Assembly: GCA_003166025.1 (NCBI GenBank)
Contig: PMWT01000101.1
Coordinates: forward strand, 21,890 to 62,123
DNA from: Acidimicrobiaceae bacterium
GTDB taxonomy: Bacteria; Actinomycetota; Acidimicrobiia; Acidimicrobiales; Palsa-688
Direction: 5' to 3'
Length of the DNA: 40,234 bases
In this document: positions 27,198 through 34,130 of the stretch, piece by piece
How positions within the stretch are numbered: position 1 is the stretch's first letter
Layout: each line of letters opens with the position of its first letter
Program-made: the position numbers and the translations under genes
Notes under the pieces: model-generated
The model's input: the letters and a program-made list of their open reading frames with translations, nothing else
Database searches by the model: none
What the model was told of the DNA's origin: nothing

Positions 27198-27234
27198 CAC
27201 CTTTTGGGACGGTGGCGGCAGCAGGCAGTACTGG

Positions 27235-27327
27235 CTACCCACGCCGTTTGGCCTCGCCTTTTGTAGCAAAAACCACACTACTCAGCAGGCCGACAGGGAT
27301 GAGGGCCCCGATCACCCATATAAGCAT
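27235..27327 (-). CDS. Small membrane peptide after type B leader, 30 residues
   Basis: ATG 27327 with binding site AAGGGTGGTG in the same position as for lemA. It encodes 30 residues: MLIWVIGALIPVGLLSSVVF forms one membrane span, then the tail ATKGEAKRRG is positively charged, so an N-out/C-in single-pass peptide is expected. Its first codons resemble those of the micro-ORF before the SPFH gene (VLIY against MLIW). The presence of a full leader, good binding site and clean span-plus-charge layout makes it a credible gene despite its size. It may regulate a membrane protease or complex; function unknown. Confidence 0.5.
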   Translation of the reverse strand: MLIWVIGALIPVGLLSSVVFATKGEAKRRG

Positions 27328-27407
27328 TGCATCAACACCACCCTTGAGGCACGTCTAAAAGAACATGCGCTACCGGGGTCCGGAGCAACGCCGAGGAACT
27401 CATCCTA
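27328..27407 (-). ncRNA. Structured leader, type B copy 2
   Basis: Extended -10 TGG-TAGGAT (27402-27407), ten bases, then the core hairpin (27367-27391) with sequence identical to lemA copy 1 over all 25 positions. ACGTGCC and AAGGGTGGTG lead to the 30-residue ORF. GCAT at the core edge can pair with ATGC before the start codon. Confidence 0.6.
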
Positions 27408-27583
27408 CCACCGCTGGGCCTGGGTTTTCGCCGTTAAACGGAAGCGAAGAAAGTACGTGAGCGGCAGAAGATCTTGATGAGCCGGCCCCGCCAGGTACCC
27501 ATATAACGATAGGCTTTTACAGGTCTCGCTCACGTCCGGGCACTCCCGCCCCGACGCCAAAGCAGGCAGATCGGGAGGCCCAC

Positions 27584-28144
27584 ATGGGATCTCCATCAGC
27601 AACACCGACCGCTTCTGGGACAGTTGACCTTAGCCGTCCCAGTGAAGAAGAAGTTGCAACTTCCGACACACTAGACGGTTTCGGCCCAGTTCTGGCGGCG
27701 GTGGCCCAAAGGGACCACGATTCGGACGAGCTCACCGCCGATCGGCTGGAAGCGGGCCACAAGTTCTTGGAGGACTTCGCCGCGGCCTGTGCGGCCGAGG
27801 TCCGGCCGGCGATGGATGCCGTGGTCAGCCGGCTCCAACAGCTCGGCGGCGGCGGAGTCGTCGAGGAGCACACCGGTAACGAGGTTCGCTTTCGCAACCC
27901 ACGAGTGACCCTGTGGATGTCGCTGAAAGGCGAGATCGTCGGGGAACCACGCCTTGACCGTTACCCCTACCTGCAACTCGAGGCTGACGTCGAGAGGCGA
28001 AAGGTTCAGGTCGACGAGGGCGATATGTGGCGTGGGGCCGGAGGGCACAGTAGTGGTCGCGTGGCCGCTTGGGACCTCTCCGAGCTCACCGGCGACAAGG
28101 TGACCAAGGAGCTGCTAGCGATCGCCCGCCGCGCCGCGGAGTAA
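27584..28144 (+). CDS. Hypothetical protein, 186 residues
   Basis: ATG with GGGAGG six bases upstream. No signal peptide or membrane span. A helical, acidic N-terminal half (DELTADRLEAGHKFLEDFAA, then VRPAMDAVVSRLQQLGGGGV) is followed by a beta-rich half (NEVRFRNPRVTLWMSLKGEI, then YPYLQLEADVERRKVQVDEG) and ends ELTGDKVTKELLAIARRAAE. I do not recognise a family. The overall pattern, a helix pair followed by a small sheet, is like small cytosolic proteins that score a ligand or partner rather than enzymes. Convergent with the SPFH gene 79 bases away. Confidence 0.75.
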   Translation: MGSPSATPTASGTVDLSRPSEEEVATSDTLDGFGPVLAAVAQRDHDSDELTADRLEAGHKFLEDFAAACAAEVRPAMDAVVSRLQQLGGGGVVEEHTGNEVRFRNPRVTLWMSLKGEIVGEPRLDRYPYLQLEADVERRKVQVDEGDMWRGAGGHSSGRVAAWDLSELTGDKVTKELLAIARRAAE

Positions 28145-28222
28145 GCGTGGGCTAGGGCGCTGAGGTGGCTTGTGGCTACGTCCCGCCACCTCCGCGGCTC
28201 GGCCGCCGCTCCCGAGCCCGGG

Positions 28223-29071
28223 TCAGGTGCCCTTCGGCTCGGGCGGCACCTCTGCGCCTTTCCCCCTGCCGTTGGCCGAGGGTGGAGGCAGCTTGGCCAT
28301 GGCGCCCGTCTCTCGGGACAGGAAGGCGCCGATCTCTTGGATCGTGCTCATGAGCGGACCAGGGAAGACCACCGTCGTGTTCTTGTCGACACCGATCTCG
28401 ATCAGGGTCTGCAGGTTGCGGAGCTGGAGCGCCAGCGGGTGGACCATCATGATGTCGGACGCTTCCCCGAGAGCGGTAGCGGCCAGGGACTCGCCTTCTG
28501 CCGCGATGATCTTGGCCCGCTTCTCGCGCTCCGCCTCCGCCTGACGGGCCATGGCCCGCTTCATCGTGTCCGGTAACTGGATGTCCTTTAGCTCCACCAG
28601 GGTCACGAGCACGCCCCAATCCGCGGTTTGGATGTCGAGGATCTCCTTGATGTCCACGTTGATGCGGTCGGTCTCCGCCAGCATCTCGTCGAGGGTGTGC
28701 TGGCCCACGACCTTGCGCAGCGTTGTCTGGGCGATCTGGTTGATCGCGGCCTCGATATTCTCGATGGCGATGACCGACTTGGTCGCGTCCACGACGCGGT
28801 AGTAGGACACGGCCGACACGTCAACGCTCACGTTGTCCCGGGTGATGATGCCCTGGGACTGGATCGGCATCGTAACGATCCGGAAGGACACCTTGCGCAG
28901 CACGTTGACGAACGGCACGATAGCGACAAGTCCCGGGCCCTTTTCACCGGTGACCCGGCCGAAGCGGAAAACGACCCCCTTTTCGTACTGCTGGACTATG
29001 TGAAAAGCGGACGCGAACACGATCAGCGCAACGACCACCACAACGACGATGGCCACGACTACGCCGGTCAT
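28223..29071 (-). CDS. SPFH/band-7 protein (slipin, stomatin-like)
   Basis: 282 residues. One N-terminal span (VVVAIVVVVVVALIVFASAF) is followed by the PHB domain: VQQYEKGVVFRFGRVTGEKG, GPGLVAIVPFVNVLRKVSFR, then NVSVDVSAVSYYRVVDATKS and the helix QAEAEREKRAKIIAAEGESL. This is the bacterial slipin type, which forms oligomeric membrane microdomain scaffolds and usually pairs with an NfeD-type protease partner. No NfeD gene is next to it. Instead, its ATG overlaps the stop of a 52-residue ORF (ATGA) that follows a type B leader, so translation of the two is coupled. Confidence 0.93.
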   Translation of the reverse strand: MTGVVVAIVVVVVVALIVFASAFHIVQQYEKGVVFRFGRVTGEKGPGLVAIVPFVNVLRKVSFRIVTMPIQSQGIITRDNVSVDVSAVSYYRVVDATKSVIAIENIEAAINQIAQTTLRKVVGQHTLDEMLAETDRINVDIKEILDIQTADWGVLVTLVELKDIQLPDTMKRAMARQAEAEREKRAKIIAAEGESLAATALGEASDIMMVHPLALQLRNLQTLIEIGVDKNTTVVFPGPLMSTIQEIGAFLSRETGAMAKLPPPSANGRGKGAEVPPEPKGT

Positions 29072-29226
29072 GTGCGCTCAGCTCCGGGTTGCGGCGCACC
29101 TTTGCCGAGGCGACCACGAGGGACAGGCCCGGCCCACGTAACCGCCGCCCAGGGACGCAAGCTGTAGCCCTTTAGAGTTCCCTCCAGGCCGAGGACGACG
29201 TCATGGCGGGCTTGGTAGATGAGCAC
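29068..29226 (-). CDS. Upstream ORF coupled to the SPFH gene, 52 residues
   Basis: GTG 29226 follows AAGGGTGGTG and the type B leader exactly as in the other two copies, and the stop overlaps the SPFH start (ATGA). The peptide begins VLIYQARHDVVLGLEG and is Gly/Pro/Arg-rich later, with no membrane span. An in-frame GTG at 29250 lies inside the leader and is less likely. It is either a regulatory leader peptide whose translation opens the SPFH start, or the decayed descendant of a small protein gene like the 30-residue one at 27235-27327. Confidence 0.5.
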   Translation of the reverse strand: MLIYQARHDVVLGLEGTLKGYSLRPWAAVTWAGPVPRGRLGKGAPQPGAERT

Positions 29227-29307
29227 TGCGTCAACACCACCCTTGTTCACGTGTTAGGGAGCGCAGACGCCACCGGGGTCCGGAGCAACGCTGACCAGCT
29301 CACGCTA
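29227..29307 (-). ncRNA. Structured leader, type B copy 3 (upstream of SPFH)
   Basis: Extended -10 TGG-TAGCGT (29302-29307) with a -35-like TTGTCA 16 bases upstream. Core 29267-29291: stem GCGTTG / TGGCGT (pairs kept by G-T exchange), CT bulge, tip CCGG-ACC-CCGG. ACGTG and AAGGGTGGTG follow. GCGTC at the core edge can pair perfectly with GACGC directly before the start codon, whereas copy 1 uses GCGCA with TGTGC: a compensatory change supporting an alternative pairing. Confidence 0.65.
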
Positions 29308-29371
29308 CCACCGCTACCGCCGTTGACAAGACCGCCCTGCGGGCCCGTGTGACCACTGCTGCGGTGGTCCC

Positions 29372-29400
29372 GGCTCCTTGACGGGTACGTGGCCGCGGTT
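29372..29400 (+). promoter_or_regulatory. Promoter of the glutamine-synthetase-like gene
   Basis: TTGACG (29372-29377), 17-base spacer, TATCCT (29395-29400): a good housekeeping-type actinobacterial promoter about 85 bases before the leader ORF. Confidence 0.6.
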
Positions 29401-29486
29401 TATCCTTCACGCAAGCGTCGAGCCGCCCGCACCACATTGCCAGGCGGTAACGATCGGGGAGCAGCGCTCCCAGGAAAGGGAATGTC

Positions 29487-29537
29487 ATGTCCGCCGAGTT
29501 CGACCAGCTCAACAAAGCCCTAGAGGAGGTCAGTTGA
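29487..29537 (+). CDS. Leader micro-ORF overlapping the glnA-like start
   Basis: Encodes MSAEFDQLNKALEEVS, 16 residues, with AGGAAAGG upstream. Its TGA stop shares bases with the TTG start of the synthetase (TTGA), and the synthetase binding site AGGAGG lies inside it. The layout implies reinitiation or coupled translation. The peptide is a short amphipathic helix with no attenuator-type run of one amino acid. Confidence 0.45.
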   Translation: MSAEFDQLNKALEEVS

Positions 29538-30910
29538 CTCGTGGTCCGTCCTCGGGCGGGTTTTTGAGCATCGAGCAGTTGGCTAACGAGGTCGACTCAG
29601 GGCGGGTCGACACCGTCCTGGTCGCGATAGCCGACATGCAGGGCAGGCTCCAGGGAAAGCGCTGCGATGCGCGCTTCTTCCTCGACCATGTGCGCACCGA
29701 TGCCACCGATGCCTGCAACTACCTGCTCGCCGTGGACATCGAAATGAGGACGGTCGACGGCTACGCGATATCGTCGTGGGAGCGTGGCTACGGCGACTTT
29801 GTCATGCGGCCCGACCTGAACACCTTGCGGTGGGTGCCCTGGCAGCCGGGCACCGTCTTATGCCACGCCGATGTCGAGTGGGAGGACGGCGGCCCTGTCA
29901 GCCCCGCCCCGCGCCAGGTACTGCGCCGCCAGATTGCACGTTTGTCCGAGCGAGGCTGGAGCGCGTTCGCCGGTACTGAGCTCGAGTTCATGGTCTTTCG
30001 CGACACGTACGAGGAGGCATGGTCCCGGGGGTACCGGAGCTTGACACCGTCAACGCAGTACAACGTCGACTACTCGCTGTTGGGCACAGCCCGGGTCGAG
30101 CCGTTGCTCAGGCGGATCCGTCTCGAGATGACAGGGGCAGGCATGCAGGTCGAGTCGGCCAAAGGAGAGTGCAACCTGGGCCAGTTCGAGATCGCGTTCT
30201 ACTACTCCGGCCTGTTGGAGAAGGCCGACGAGCATGTCCTGTACAAGTTAGGGGCAAAGGAGATCGCTGCCCAAGAGGGCATGAGCCTCAGCTTCATGGC
30301 CAAGTTCGACCAACGGGAAGGCAATTCTTGCCACGTCCACATATCGTTGCGTGACGATGACGGCACGCCGCTGTTCGTGGGCCGCGAGCCCAAGGCTATG
30401 TCCGAGACTTTCCGGCACTTCCTGGCCGGCCTTCTCGCCACCACCCGTGAGCTGACCTTCTTCTACGCTCCCACTGTCAACAGCTACAAGCGCTTTGCCC
30501 CCGGGACGTTCGCCCCGACGGCGGTGGCCTGGGGCCACGACAACCGGACGTGTGCGTACCGCGTTATCGGCCATGGTCCGGGCCTGCGGGTGGAATGCCG
30601 GATCCCGGGCGCTGACGTCAACCCTTACCTGACATTGGCCGCGCTGGTAGCCGGGGGCCTGCACGGGATCGAGAACGAGATCCCGCTCATCGCTGCCTTC
30701 GAGGGCAACGCCTACGCCTCCGAGCGGCTCACACACGTCCCAAGGTCTCTGTCCGAAGCGGCCACCTTGTTCGAACAGAGCACCGTCGCCCGCCACGCCT
30801 TCGGCGATGACGTGGTCGACCACTACGTGAACATGGCCCGGGTAGAGCTCGACGCTTTCAGCGCCGCCGTAACCGACTGGGAACTGGTCCGCGGGTTTGA
30901 ACGCTACTGA
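29534..30910 (+). CDS. Glutamine-synthetase-family enzyme (gamma-glutamylamine synthetase type)
   Basis: 458 residues from TTG 29534 with AGGAGG four bases upstream. The catalytic domain shows metal-binding ELEFMVF, ESAKGECNLGQFEI, the HVHISL helix, the Asn-rich NSYKRFAPGTFAPTAVAWGH ATP-loop region and the RVECRIPGADVNPYL motif. The N-terminal domain (VDTVLVAIADMQGRLQGKRC) matches the PuuA/GlnT-like branch rather than nitrogen-assimilation GlnA. It lacks the adenylylation-loop Tyr context of GlnA. It likely ligates glutamate to an amine such as putrescine or ethanolamine. No polyamine genes are adjacent. Its transcript carries a 16-residue leader ORF. Confidence 0.88.
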   Translation: MTRGPSSGGFLSIEQLANEVDSGRVDTVLVAIADMQGRLQGKRCDARFFLDHVRTDATDACNYLLAVDIEMRTVDGYAISSWERGYGDFVMRPDLNTLRWVPWQPGTVLCHADVEWEDGGPVSPAPRQVLRRQIARLSERGWSAFAGTELEFMVFRDTYEEAWSRGYRSLTPSTQYNVDYSLLGTARVEPLLRRIRLEMTGAGMQVESAKGECNLGQFEIAFYYSGLLEKADEHVLYKLGAKEIAAQEGMSLSFMAKFDQREGNSCHVHISLRDDDGTPLFVGREPKAMSETFRHFLAGLLATTRELTFFYAPTVNSYKRFAPGTFAPTAVAWGHDNRTCAYRVIGHGPGLRVECRIPGADVNPYLTLAALVAGGLHGIENEIPLIAAFEGNAYASERLTHVPRSLSEAATLFEQSTVARHAFGDDVVDHYVNMARVELDAFSAAVTDWELVRGFERY

Positions 30911-30989
30911 TCAGCGCTTTGCGGGCGAGGAGGGGGACGTGTACAGCGGTCTTCTTTCGCCAGAAGATCATCTTGGTCCGGCTCGCATC

Positions 30990-31019
30990 AGCACCCGGGG
31001 AGCTCAGCCCCCGGGTGCT
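30990..31019 (+). terminator. Strong terminator after the synthetase
   Basis: Perfect 11-bp stem AGCACCCGGGG / CCCCGGGTGCT with an eight-base loop, 80 bases past the stop. Confidence 0.8.
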
Positions 31020-31064
31020 CAAAGTTCGCCGCGGACCTCTACACGGGAGGCCCGATGGTCCCAG

Positions 31065-31123
31065 GCGATATTAGGTCCAAGCGATATTAGGCCCAAGCGA
31101 TATTAGGCCCAAGCGATATTAGG
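31065..31123. repeat. Four 16-bp direct repeats with AT-rich core
   Basis: GCGATATTAGG recurs at 31065, 31081, 31097 and 31113 with exact 16-base period and spacer TCCAA or CCCAA. The last copy runs into the stop codon of the exported-protein gene on the minus strand. The spacing is not a multiple of the 10.5-base helical turn. Could be a protein-binding array or simple slippage. Confidence 0.85.
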
Positions 31124-31640
31124 AAGGACAGGAGTTGCTACCGGCATACCCACCGGCACCAGCGGCAATCCCGGCCGGGATCCAGTTGCTGTTGACGATG
31201 ACGCCGGCGGGAACGTCCCCGGGAGCGTACAGGTCAATGGCGTCCTGGGCCGCGGTCATCACCTGTGCAGCTGACATGCAACCGACAAGTGTGATCTGGT
31301 CGGGCGCAAGGACCGACGAAACCTGAGGGCCGGCACACGGGCTGGCGCCGATGTACTCAGCAGAATTGGCCACCATCGCGGCAGGCAGCCAGTTCCCGTT
31401 GACGATCAGGCCGGCGGGCTGGCCTCCCGGCAGGTAAAGGGCTACAGCTTGTTCTGCTGCTGCCGATACCTGAGTCGACGAGATGCAACTTCCGTTGAGC
31501 ACGATCTGGTCCGAGGGCAGGACCGGCGGTGGGTCGGTCGGGTTGGCGGCTGCAGCCACCCCGGCGAACCCGAGGACGAGCGGTGCCATCATGATGGGGA
31601 TGGCAAGGAACCTCTTTAGGTGAAGCTTAGACGTGTGCAA
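31119..31640 (-). CDS. Exported protein made of two copies of an unknown ~60-residue domain
   Basis: 173 residues from TTG 31640 (AAAGG upstream). A signal peptide (FLAIPIMMAPLVLGFAGVAA) is followed by two tandem repeats: LPSDQIVLNGSCISSTQVSA opens the first and LAPDQITLVGCMSAAQVMTA the second. Each contains (V/I)ALYLPGGQPAGLIVNGNWLP or its counterpart DLYAPGDVPAGVIVNSNWIP and a closing cysteine. So each unit has two Cys, one near the start and one at the end, probably disulfide-bonded. I do not recognise the domain. A type C copy of the RNA leader lies 320 bases upstream. Confidence 0.8.
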   Translation of the reverse strand: MHTSKLHLKRFLAIPIMMAPLVLGFAGVAAAANPTDPPPVLPSDQIVLNGSCISSTQVSAAAEQAVALYLPGGQPAGLIVNGNWLPAAMVANSAEYIGASPCAGPQVSSVLAPDQITLVGCMSAAQVMTAAQDAIDLYAPGDVPAGVIVNSNWIPAGIAAGAGGYAGSNSCPS

Positions 31641-32153
31641 CTTCCTCTACCTTTCTTTGTTTGTCTTTCCAGACCGGCCCGCCTATAGTGTTCAGAGTTC
31701 TGACCATCTCGGCGTAGCCGGGTAAGCATTGACGCGGCCCAACATGTAGCGGGGGAGCCAAATGAAAGGGCCCTAAAACTAAGCGTTTTGTTCATAAATC
31801 AGCTTTGGGCCCGTCCGAGGGACGTTCGGCTTCACGGGTCATGCGACCAGGGTCCCCTCGCGGGGCCAAGGAAGGCACGGTAACCAAAGCTTGCTAGCCG
31901 CCAAGGAAATTATTTTGCCTCTCTCGGCACCGGTCGACCTTGGCTTAGCACTATGGCCGTCACCAGGGACTGGAGCAACGAGGCACTCGAAGGTGCTCTT
32001 GGCGCTATCTTACAGGGCCCAGGGCGCAAACCGCACGACAAAGCGCCAACCTTCCGGGTCGGGGGCACCGAGGAAAGAGCTTCCCCGGTCCTAAAGCGAC
32101 GGCACGAGTGTCCCGACTAAACGAATTAGCCACAAGGCACCGATGGGGGAACA
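31641..32153. other. Intergenic region with type C leader and AT-rich hairpin
   Basis: No gene. It contains the type C leader (31958-32012, minus strand). A long-loop inverted repeat GGGCCC (about 31770 and 31810) encloses AAAACTAAGCGTTTT, a palindrome with possible terminator function. An ACTATAGG -10-like site near 31682-31689 lies on the minus strand, closer to the exported-protein start. Confidence 0.45.
31958..32012 (-). ncRNA. Structured leader, divergent type C copy
   Basis: -10-like TAAGAT (32007-32012) is followed by a small hairpin (GCAC, loop CTTCG, AGTGC region) and then the core at 31958-31980: stem CGTTG / TGACG, CT bulge, tip CCAG-TCC-CTGG. The stem pairs are kept although several bases differ from types A and B. 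The nearest gene in this direction is the duplicated-domain exported protein, 318 bases away, so the link is less sure than for other copies. Confidence 0.4.
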
Positions 32154-34058
32154 TTGGGACCGCGTTTCAAGGGGATAATTGTGCTGTTCGCGCTGGTCGC
32201 GAGCCTGGTCGTAACGATGGGGCCCGCAGGTGCGGGGGCGGCCGGCACGGCCTACGTGGCACCTAGCCGGGGCGACCTGTTCGACGCCCGGCTGGTGGGG
32301 GCGGGCTCCCGTCTTCCCATCACCTCGGCCGCCGGCCAGGACGTGTGGCTGGTGACCCGGGCCGGTCGGGTTTTCGCCTACGGCGACGCCCGCGACTATG
32401 GCGACGCCCACGCCTCTACGCCCGTGGTGGGCGCCGCTGCCACCCCCGACGGCGGGGGCTACTGGCTGGCCACGGCGGGTGGCGGGGTCTACAGCTTCGG
32501 CGACGCGGCCCAGTTCGGGTCGTTGGGCAGTCACCACCTGGCCAGCCCCGTGGTGGGCCTGGCCGCCACCGCCGACGGGAAGGGCTACTGGCTGGCCACG
32601 GCGGCCGGCGCGGTCTACGGCTTCGGCGACGCCGCCGGCCACGGCCTGGGCGCGGCCAGCGCCCTGGGTGTAGGCCCGACAACGGGCCCGGTGGTAAGCA
32701 TCGTCGCCGACCCGGGAACGCTGGGCTTCTGGCTGGCCACCGCCAGAGGGACCGTGCTGGGCTACAGCGGCGCCCCCACCTACGGCCCGGCCCACCTGCC
32801 GGCGGCAGTGGTGGCCGTGGCGGCCACGCCCGACGGCCGAGGGTACTGGGTCGTGGCCGGCGACGGCCGCACCGCCACCCGGGGCGACGCCGGCAAGCAC
32901 GGCGCTCTCAACGGCGCCTACCCGCAGCCCGTGGTCGGGATGGCTATCGACCGCACGGGCAACGGCTACTGGATGGCCACCGCCAACGGGCACGTTTTCT
33001 CCTACGGCACCGCCGGTACGGTCGTCTCTCCCCCCGGCTCGCCCCGCGTGGCCGCCATTGTGGCCGCGTCCCCCGCCAAAGGATCGCCCAGCCTCACCGC
33101 CTCCACGCCGGGCGGGCTGAACATCACTACGACGGCCTTGCCTGGCCTGGTAGCCGGCCACGCTTACTCGGCCCAATTGGCAGCCTCCGGGAGCACCGGG
33201 CCCTACTCCTGGACAGAGGTCGGCGGGGCACTGCCCCCCGGCTTGGCCATGAGCGCGGCCGGCGCCATCAGCGGGACGGCTGACCCCGGGCTGAGTGGCG
33301 CGTTCGGTTTCACCGTCCAAGTTACGGGCTCTTCGGTAATGTCGCCCCGGCCCGCCACGGCCACCTTCACCATTGCGGTAATGAGCAGCCCGGCAGCCTC
33401 ACCGTCACTGACCCAACTCCCGCTTTCCGAAGTGCACAGCCAGAACTGGTCGGGCTACGTGGCTACTGCAGGACCGTACACAGCCGTTTCGGGCAGCTTC
33501 ACAGTCCCGTCGTTGAGCCCCGGCACGCCCGCTCAGGACATGGTGTCGGAGTGGGTAGGGATAGACGGCTCCGGCAACACCTCGCTGGTACAGGCCGGCG
33601 TCTCCGAAGTCCCCGACCCGAACAGCACGGCGACGTTCGACGTGATCGCGTGGTGGGAAGTCCTCCCGATCGCCAGCCAACCCATAACGACCATGACGGT
33701 GAGCCCCGGCGACGAAGTGAGCGTAACAATCGACCAGGTGAGCGGTGCCAGCTGGACCATCCACCTCACCGATGCGACAAAGGGACAGGGCTTCACTCAA
33801 GACGTGGGTTATACGGGACCGGGCACGTCCGCCGAATGGATCGTGGAGGCGCCTACTGACAGCCAGACCGACCAACAGATCAGCTTGGCCCCCTACAGTC
33901 CGGCCGTGACGTTCAGCGGCCTTGCCGCGACCGGTGGCTCTGCTGGCTTGTCGGAACTGGCCATGGTGCAGGAAGGCCAACAGGTCGCGAGCCCTTGTGC
34001 GCTCAACCCGGCTGGGTTCAGTGTGGCTTATGGGGCCACCGCCCCCTCGGCCCCGTAA
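32154..34058 (+). CDS. Exported G1 (glutamic) peptidase with propeller-like repeats
   Basis: 634 residues from TTG 32154 (GGGGGA upstream). A signal peptide (IIVLFALVASLVVTMGPAGA) leads to about six GGGYWLATAGGGVYSFGDA-type repeats (about 55-300), then an Ig-like domain (about 320-415). The C-terminal peptidase G1 (eqolisin) domain is at about 425-630: NWSGYVATAGPYTAVSGSFT, VSEWVGIDGSGNTSLVQAGV, FDVIAWWEVLP, and SAEWIVEAPT. The catalytic Gln is expected at Q480 and the Glu in the AEWIVE box (E561/E565). G1 peptidases work at acid pH outside the cell. Fusion to propeller repeats suggests surface attachment. Confidence 0.85.
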   Translation: MGPRFKGIIVLFALVASLVVTMGPAGAGAAGTAYVAPSRGDLFDARLVGAGSRLPITSAAGQDVWLVTRAGRVFAYGDARDYGDAHASTPVVGAAATPDGGGYWLATAGGGVYSFGDAAQFGSLGSHHLASPVVGLAATADGKGYWLATAAGAVYGFGDAAGHGLGAASALGVGPTTGPVVSIVADPGTLGFWLATARGTVLGYSGAPTYGPAHLPAAVVAVAATPDGRGYWVVAGDGRTATRGDAGKHGALNGAYPQPVVGMAIDRTGNGYWMATANGHVFSYGTAGTVVSPPGSPRVAAIVAASPAKGSPSLTASTPGGLNITTTALPGLVAGHAYSAQLAASGSTGPYSWTEVGGALPPGLAMSAAGAISGTADPGLSGAFGFTVQVTGSSVMSPRPATATFTIAVMSSPAASPSLTQLPLSEVHSQNWSGYVATAGPYTAVSGSFTVPSLSPGTPAQDMVSEWVGIDGSGNTSLVQAGVSEVPDPNSTATFDVIAWWEVLPIASQPITTMTVSPGDEVSVTIDQVSGASWTIHLTDATKGQGFTQDVGYTGPGTSAEWIVEAPTDSQTDQQISLAPYSPAVTFSGLAATGGSAGLSELAMVQEGQQVASPCALNPAGFSVAYGATAPSAP

Positions 34059-34130
34059 CCCGGTCGGCGGTCGGGGCGTCTGACCGTAGTACTTTTGGCT
34101 GGTCTAAGAGCCCACGGTTGGCCCGTCGTT

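Noticed and set aside
26855-27358. 167-codon rightward frame across the tandem leaders
   Set aside because: No binding site or domain. The minus strand of the same DNA carries two matching leader copies with aligned starts.
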